A stretch of 26,652 bases of DNA, taken from an uncultured Eubacteriales bacterium. Its GTDB lineage: Bacteria; Bacillota_A; Clostridia; Oscillospirales; Oscillospiraceae. The translations under genes were made by a program, and so were the position numbers. Each line of letters opens with the position of its first letter. Positions within the stretch are counted from its first letter, which is position 1. Below the pieces are notes generated by a model, which saw nothing but the letters and a program-made list of their open reading frames with translations, did no database searches and was not told the origin of the DNA. The stretch lies in NCBI GenBank assembly GCA_900319835.1, contig ONPY01000025.1:1-26652 (forward strand), given 5' to 3'. Shown in pieces: positions 23,020 through 26,652 of this stretch.

Positions 23020-23777
23020 TCACCAAGCGCATCATCCCCTGCCTGGACGTGAAAAACGGCCGGGTGGTCAAGGGGGTCAATTTTCAGGGGCTCAGCGACG
23101 TGAGCTCCCCCGTGGAGCTGGGCAAGTACTACAGCGACAACGGGGCCGACGAGCTGGTGTTCTATGACATCACCGCCTCGGCTGAGGGGCGGCGGCTCTT
23201 CACCGGTATCCTGACAAAGGTGGCGGAGACCATCTTTATTCCCCTCACCGTGGGCGGCGGCATCAACACCCTGGACGACTTTGACCGCGTGCTCAAGTGC
23301 GGGGCCGACAAGGTCAGCGTCAACTCCGGCGCCATCCGCAATCCGCAGCTCATCTTTGAGGCCGCCAAGCGCTACGGCGACCAGTGTGTGGTGTTGTCGG
23401 CGGACGTGAAACGGGTGGACGGGGTCTTCCGCGTCTTTGCCAAGGGCGGGCGGGAGAACACCGGCATGGAGGCCATCGAATGGATCCGAAAGGGCGTGTC
23501 CCTCGGCGCGGGCGAGATCGTGGTCAACTCCATTGATACCGACGGCGTGAAGCAGGGCTTTGACCTGGAGATGCTGGACGCGGTGTGCTCCGCCGTCTCC
23601 GTGCCCGTGATCGCCAGCGGCGGCGCCGGCTGCATTCAGGACTTTGTCACGCTCTTTGAGACCCTGCCCCGGGTGGACGCGGGTCTTGCCGCCTCCATCT
23701 TCCACTTTGGCGAGGTCGCCATCCCCGATCTCAAGCGTGAGCTCAAACGACACAACATCCCCGTAAGAGAGGTTTAA
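23016..23777 (+). CDS. hisF: Imidazole glycerol phosphate synthase, cyclase subunit
   Basis: 253 residues, a (beta/alpha)8 barrel homologous to HisA. Catalytic residues Asp11 ([14 protein letters not shown]) and Asp130 (VLSADVKRV) are at their usual numbers. Phosphate loops TVGGGINT and IASGGAGC are present. It uses ammonia from HisH to convert PRFAR to imidazole glycerol phosphate and AICAR, which returns to purine synthesis. Its start overlaps the hisA stop (ATGA), and it lies 3 bp before hisI. Confidence 0.97.
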   Translation: MITKRIIPCLDVKNGRVVKGVNFQGLSDVSSPVELGKYYSDNGADELVFYDITASAEGRRLFTGILTKVAETIFIPLTVGGGINTLDDFDRVLKCGADKVSVNSGAIRNPQLIFEAAKRYGDQCVVLSADVKRVDGVFRVFAKGGRENTGMEAIEWIRKGVSLGAGEIVVNSIDTDGVKQGFDLEMLDAVCSAVSVPVIASGGAGCIQDFVTLFETLPRVDAGLAASIFHFGEVAIPDLKRELKRHNIPVREV

Positions 23778-23780
23778 TTT

Positions 23781-24428
23781 GTGGTAAATATCGACCAACT
23801 GAAATTTGACGAGCGGGGGCTCATCCCCGCCATTGTGGTGGACGCCGCCTCCCGGCGGGTGCTGACCCTGGCCTACATGAGCCGGGAGAGTCTGCAGATT
23901 TCCATGGAAAAGGAGCTGACGTGCTTCTTCTCCCGCTCCCGCCAGGAGCTCTGGCTCAAGGGAGAGACCAGCGGCAACTGGCAGCACATCGTCTCCATCA
24001 CCGCCGACTGCGACATGGACGCGCTGGAAGTGGTCGTGGAGCCCGATGGCCCGGCCTGCCACCTGGGGACCTTCTCCTGCTTTGAAAACCCCGTCTGGCA
24101 GTCCGAGACCAGAAACGACTTCACCCTGGAGGGCCTCTATCAGCTTCTGGAGGGCCGCAAGCGCGACATGCCCGAGGGCTCCTACACCAGCTATCTCTTT
24201 GAAAAGGGTCTGGACAAGATCCTCAAAAAGGTGGGCGAGGAGTGTACCGAGGTCATCATCGCCGGCAAAGCGGAGGACCGGCGCGAGACGGTCTATGAGA
24301 TCGCGGATCTGGCCTACCATGTAATGGTTTTGATGGTTGAGGCCGGCATCCCGCTCAAAGAGGTAATAAGGGAGCTTGCCTCCCGGCATGTGATCGACCA
24401 CAAGGTCAAGCAGGAAAAGATGGTGTGA
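23781..24428 (+). CDS. hisI: Bifunctional phosphoribosyl-AMP cyclohydrolase / phosphoribosyl-ATP pyrophosphatase
   Basis: 215-residue HisIE fusion. The N-terminal cyclohydrolase (1-110) has FFSRSRQELWLKGETSGN (49-66), the metal motif DCDMDAL (76-82) and cysteines Cys77, Cys93 and Cys100. The C-terminal pyrophosphohydrolase (about 115-205) has SYLFEKGLDKILKKVGEEC and the all-alpha MazG-like metal residues EECTEVI and EIADLAYHVMVLM. It performs steps 2 and 3 of the pathway. The start is GTG with AGAGAGG about 8 nt upstream. It is followed after 1 bp by the S66 peptidase gene. Confidence 0.95.
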   Translation: MVNIDQLKFDERGLIPAIVVDAASRRVLTLAYMSRESLQISMEKELTCFFSRSRQELWLKGETSGNWQHIVSITADCDMDALEVVVEPDGPACHLGTFSCFENPVWQSETRNDFTLEGLYQLLEGRKRDMPEGSYTSYLFEKGLDKILKKVGEECTEVIIAGKAEDRRETVYEIADLAYHVMVLMVEAGIPLKEVIRELASRHVIDHKVKQEKMV

Positions 24429-24429
24429 C

Positions 24430-25476
24430 ATGGCGACCTGGAGAATACGCTGCATCAGCATTGTCTCCCTCTCCCACGGCATGCTGGGTGAGCCCTACGC
24501 CAGGCACGAGCTGGAGCTGGGGCTGAAACGGCTGGAGAGTTACGGGGTCAAGGTGAAGTTTACCGACCACGCCCTGGCGGGGGCCCGGTATCTCGCGGCG
24601 CACCCCGAGGCCCGGGCCGCGGACTGGCTGCAGGCCTTCCGGGACGAGGAGACGGACATGATCCTCACCGCCATCGGCGGCGACGACACTTACCGCCTGC
24701 TGCCCTATCTCTTCGGAAATGACGAATTGAAAGACGCCCTGGAGCAGAAGGTCTTCCTGGGCTTTTCCGACACCACCACCAATCACTTCATGCTCCAGAA
24801 GCTGGGTCTGCCGAGCTTCTACGGCCAGGCCTTTCTGCCGGATGTATGCGAGCTGGGGTCCGGGATGCTGCCCTACTCCCGACGGTATTTTGAGGAGCTG
24901 CTCGCCACCCGGCAGATCCGGGAGATCACCCCCAGTCCCGTCTGGTATGAGAGCCGGAAGGCCTTCGGCCCCGACGCCCTGGGTACCGTGCCTGTCGAGC
25001 ATGAAAACCGCGGCTTTGAGCTGCTGCAGGGGCCGGCGGTGTTCTCCGGGACGATCCTCGGCGGCTGCATCGACACGATCTTTGACTACTTTGATCCCAC
25101 GCGCTACCCCGACTCCCCCGCCCTCTGCGAAAAGTACGGCCTCTTCCCCGCCGCCGAGGACTGGGAGGGCAAGATCCTGCTGCTGGAATCCAGCGAGGAA
25201 AAGCCCGCGCCGGAGAAGGTCCGCGCTGCGCTGGAGCATCTCAAGCGCCGCGGCGTGTTCGAGGCCGTCAGCGGCATTCTTGTGGGCCAGCCCCAGGATC
25301 TGGCCTACGATCAGGAGTACCGCGCGATTCTGAAAGAAACCGTGGCAAACCCCGATCTGCCCATTCTCTGCAATCTGCCCGTCGGCCACAGCACGCCCCG
25401 CTTCATCATGCCCTTCGGGGTTCAGTGCGCCGTGGACGCGGGCAAGCAGAAGCTCAGCTTTGACTGGGACGCCTGA
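24430..25476 (+). CDS. S66-family serine peptidase (LD-carboxypeptidase/MccF-like)
   Basis: 348 residues with the S66 fold. The N-terminal domain has ILTAIGGDDTYRLLPYL (78-94) and nucleophile Ser113 in GFSDTTTN. The C-terminal domain supplies Glu253 (LLLESSEE) and His320 (PVGHSTPR), completing the Ser-Glu-His triad. The GFSDTT motif and overall length are closer to MccF-like members, which hydrolyse aminoacyl-nucleotide antibiotics and related amides, than to classical murein LD-carboxypeptidase LdcA; both remain possible. The protein has no signal peptide and so acts in the cytoplasm. The ATG lies 1 bp after the hisI stop with no good ribosome site of its own, so it is translated as the tenth gene of the his operon. 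No histidine-pathway role is known for this family. Confidence 0.88.
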   Translation: MATWRIRCISIVSLSHGMLGEPYARHELELGLKRLESYGVKVKFTDHALAGARYLAAHPEARAADWLQAFRDEETDMILTAIGGDDTYRLLPYLFGNDELKDALEQKVFLGFSDTTTNHFMLQKLGLPSFYGQAFLPDVCELGSGMLPYSRRYFEELLATRQIREITPSPVWYESRKAFGPDALGTVPVEHENRGFELLQGPAVFSGTILGGCIDTIFDYFDPTRYPDSPALCEKYGLFPAAEDWEGKILLLESSEEKPAPEKVRAALEHLKRRGVFEAVSGILVGQPQDLAYDQEYRAILKETVANPDLPILCNLPVGHSTPRFIMPFGVQCAVDAGKQKLSFDWDA

Positions 25477-25482
25477 AAAGAG

Positions 25483-25566
25483 GGGCTGTCTCATACCGAT
25501 ATCTGATAGAAAGGCCGGAAAGAATTTCCGAGATTCTTATCGGGTATCCGTTTCAGAAGGCAGCCC
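25483..25566 (+). repeat. Imperfect palindromic element, MITE- or IS-remnant-like
   Basis: GGGCTG (25483-25488) and CAGCCC (25561-25566) bound an 84-bp imperfect palindrome. The arms keep pairing inward (CCGATATCTGATAGAA against TTCTTATCGGGTATCCG) down to a central CGGAAA-GAA-TTTCCG hairpin (25516-25530). The GGGGCTGTCTCA left end resembles the terminal repeats of some Firmicutes insertion sequences. No coding capacity is present. Confidence 0.55.
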
Positions 25567-25585
25567 GAAAAAAGTGAAGAAATAA

Positions 25586-25625
25586 CGACAGCCGGCTCTT
25601 GAGAAAGAGTCGGCTGTCGGTTTAT
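25586..25625 (+). terminator. Terminator of the his operon, probably bidirectional
   Basis: Positions 25586-25600 pair with 25605-25619 in a 15-bp stem (one G-T pair) with a GAGA loop, followed by GTTTATTG. On the minus strand the stem is followed by TTATTTCTTCACTTTTTT, so it can also end the convergent degV transcript. The stretch 25626-25698 shows nothing further. Confidence 0.85.
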
Positions 25626-25698
25626 TGTGCACAGCAGCTTGAATGGGTCGCAGGAAAGGGGGGCATCACAAAACGCCGTTCTTGTTTCTTTGCCTGTA

Positions 25699-26586
25699 TC
25701 AGTCGACGCGCTCGTCGCCCCAGAAGAAGAGGGCCACGGTGCCGGGGCCCGTGTGGGCGCCGATGAGGCCGCCGATGTTGTTGATGAGTACCTTGCCGCT
25801 CAGCTTGGGGAACTTCTCCTCCACCAGCGCGGCCACAGCCTCCGCGTCCTCGCGGCAGGCGGACATGGAGATGAAGCACTTGCCGCTGTAGTCGGTGCCG
25901 TTTTCCGCGTGCTCCACCATGCGCGCCACGATCTCCCGGATGACGTTTTTCTTGGTGCGGATCTTGCTGCGGGGGATGAGCCGGCCCAGGTTGTCCATGT
26001 TCAGCAGCGGGCAGATCTGCAGCACGCCGCCGAAGAAAGCCGCGGTCTTGGAGATGCGGCCGCCGCGGACGTAGCTGGACAGGTCCGTGGAGAAGAACCA
26101 GTGGTGCAGCTTGAGGCGGTTTTCCGTCACCCAGTCGGCAAGCTCTTTGGCGCTCATGCCGTTGTCGCGCATGGCGGCGGCGGTATCGAGGATCAGGCCG
26201 TAGCCGGAGGAGGCGCCCAGCGAGTCGACGACGTAGATCTCCCTCTCGGGGAAGCGCTCCTTGACGATCAGAGCGGCGTTGGCCGCGGAGCCGTAGGTGC
26301 CTGAAATGCCGGAGGAGAGGGAGACATGGACGATATCCAGCCCCTGTTCGCAGAAGGCGCTGAAGTAATCCACATACTCGCCGATGCTGATCTGCGAGGT
26401 GGAGGTGGATGCGCCCTTGGCCATGCGGGCGTACATCTCGTCGGCGGGCATGGACTGGCCCAGGTCATCCGGGTAGACGACGCCGTCGAGGGTGAAGTGC
26501 ATGCAGATGTACTTGACATCGATGCGCTCAAAGTGCTCCTTGCTGAGGTCGGCCGAGGAGCAGCCGGATAGAACATAAGAAGCCAT
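25699..26586 (-). CDS. DegV-family fatty-acid-binding protein (FakB-like), second paralogue
   Basis: 295 residues. Family motifs are STSQIS (61-66, the lipid-carboxylate-binding TSQxS motif), SSGISGTYGSA (92-102), a DSLGASSGYG segment, FSTDLSSYVRGGRISKTAAFFGGVLQICPLL (written as FSTDLSSYVRGGR followed by the ISKTAA helix), and GGLIGAHTGPGTVALFF at the C-terminus. It binds a fatty acid for the FakA kinase system, as presumed for the first paralogue, from which it differs substantially, including a canonical TSQ where the other has TSM. The start has AAAGGAAAA upstream on the minus strand and its own promoter at 26622-26650. It is monocistronic and convergent with the his operon. Confidence 0.93.
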   Translation of the reverse strand: MASYVLSGCSSADLSKEHFERIDVKYICMHFTLDGVVYPDDLGQSMPADEMYARMAKGASTSTSQISIGEYVDYFSAFCEQGLDIVHVSLSSGISGTYGSAANAALIVKERFPEREIYVVDSLGASSGYGLILDTAAAMRDNGMSAKELADWVTENRLKLHHWFFSTDLSSYVRGGRISKTAAFFGGVLQICPLLNMDNLGRLIPRSKIRTKKNVIREIVARMVEHAENGTDYSGKCFISMSACREDAEAVAALVEEKFPKLSGKVLINNIGGLIGAHTGPGTVALFFWGDERVD

Positions 26587-26621
26587 GATTCGTTTTCCTT
26601 TCTCGTTCTGGATTTGATCCT

Positions 26622-26650
26622 ATTATACAGGACAGGCGGGCAGAGGTCAC
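26622..26650 (-). promoter_or_regulatory. Promoter of the second degV gene
   Basis: On the minus strand, GTGACC (26650-26645) and a perfect TATAAT (26627-26622) are separated by 17 bp, 35 bp upstream of the start codon. The -35 box is 2 bp from the window edge. Confidence 0.65.
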
Positions 26651-26652
26651 TC

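Noticed and set aside
22971..24482. A 503-codon minus-strand open frame opposite hisF and hisI
   Set aside because: Shadow of two clear his genes.

Overview
The window looks like chromosomal DNA from a high-GC, low-copy-repeat member of the Clostridia, probably an Oscillospiraceae/Ruminococcaceae-type gut anaerobe. This is inferred from gene content: DegV/FakB paralogues, a YesL/DUF624 protein, a HisZ plus short-form HisG pair, a CbiM-PDGLE transporter and a domain-permuted GH3 glucosidase. Strong Shine-Dalgarno sites and sigma-A-like promoters fit the same picture. I could not run any database search, so the taxonomy is an inference.

Layout. (1) 1-2747, minus strand: a three-gene operon (ROK-type sugar kinase, GDSL esterase, DUF624 membrane protein) that ends in a hairpin terminator at the left edge. 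(2) 2863-6188, plus strand, divergent from it: an AGE-type 2-epimerase, an RpiR/SIS regulator and a radical SAM protein. One imperfect palindrome lies between the two divergent promoters and is a good candidate for the RpiR operator, so regions 1 and 2 probably form one amino-sugar or disaccharide utilisation locus. (3) 6260-9164: a cobalt/nickel ECF transporter, cbiM(-PDGLE)-cbiQ-cbiO, with a promoter before it, a hairpin between cbiM and cbiQ, and a strong terminator after it. (4) 9007-13370: a block bracketed by two inverted copies of a ~105-bp palindromic element. It holds a TIR-transmembrane-LRR-like protein, a D-2-hydroxyacid dehydrogenase and the 4-alpha-glucanotransferase malQ. (5) 13490-16829: a DegV protein and a GH3 beta-glucosidase whose domains are in permuted order. 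(6) 16882-25625: a compact nine-gene histidine operon (hisZ-G-D-C-B-H-A-F-IE) followed directly by an S66/MccF-like peptidase and a terminator. (7) 25699-26586, minus strand: a second DegV gene, convergent on the his operon.

The his genes cover every step from PRPP plus ATP to histidine except histidinol-phosphate phosphatase, which must be encoded elsewhere. Most junctions are ATGA overlaps. A perfect 10-bp inverted repeat lies across a predicted promoter just upstream of hisZ and is a likely operator.

The best candidate for something poorly described is the TIR-TM-LRR protein. It has an intact TIR active-site glutamate inside the cell and a predicted extracytoplasmic leucine-rich region, so it resembles a Toll-like receptor in reverse domain order. 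It lies in a segment framed by inverted repeats and is tightly spaced to an NAD(P)-dependent dehydrogenase.
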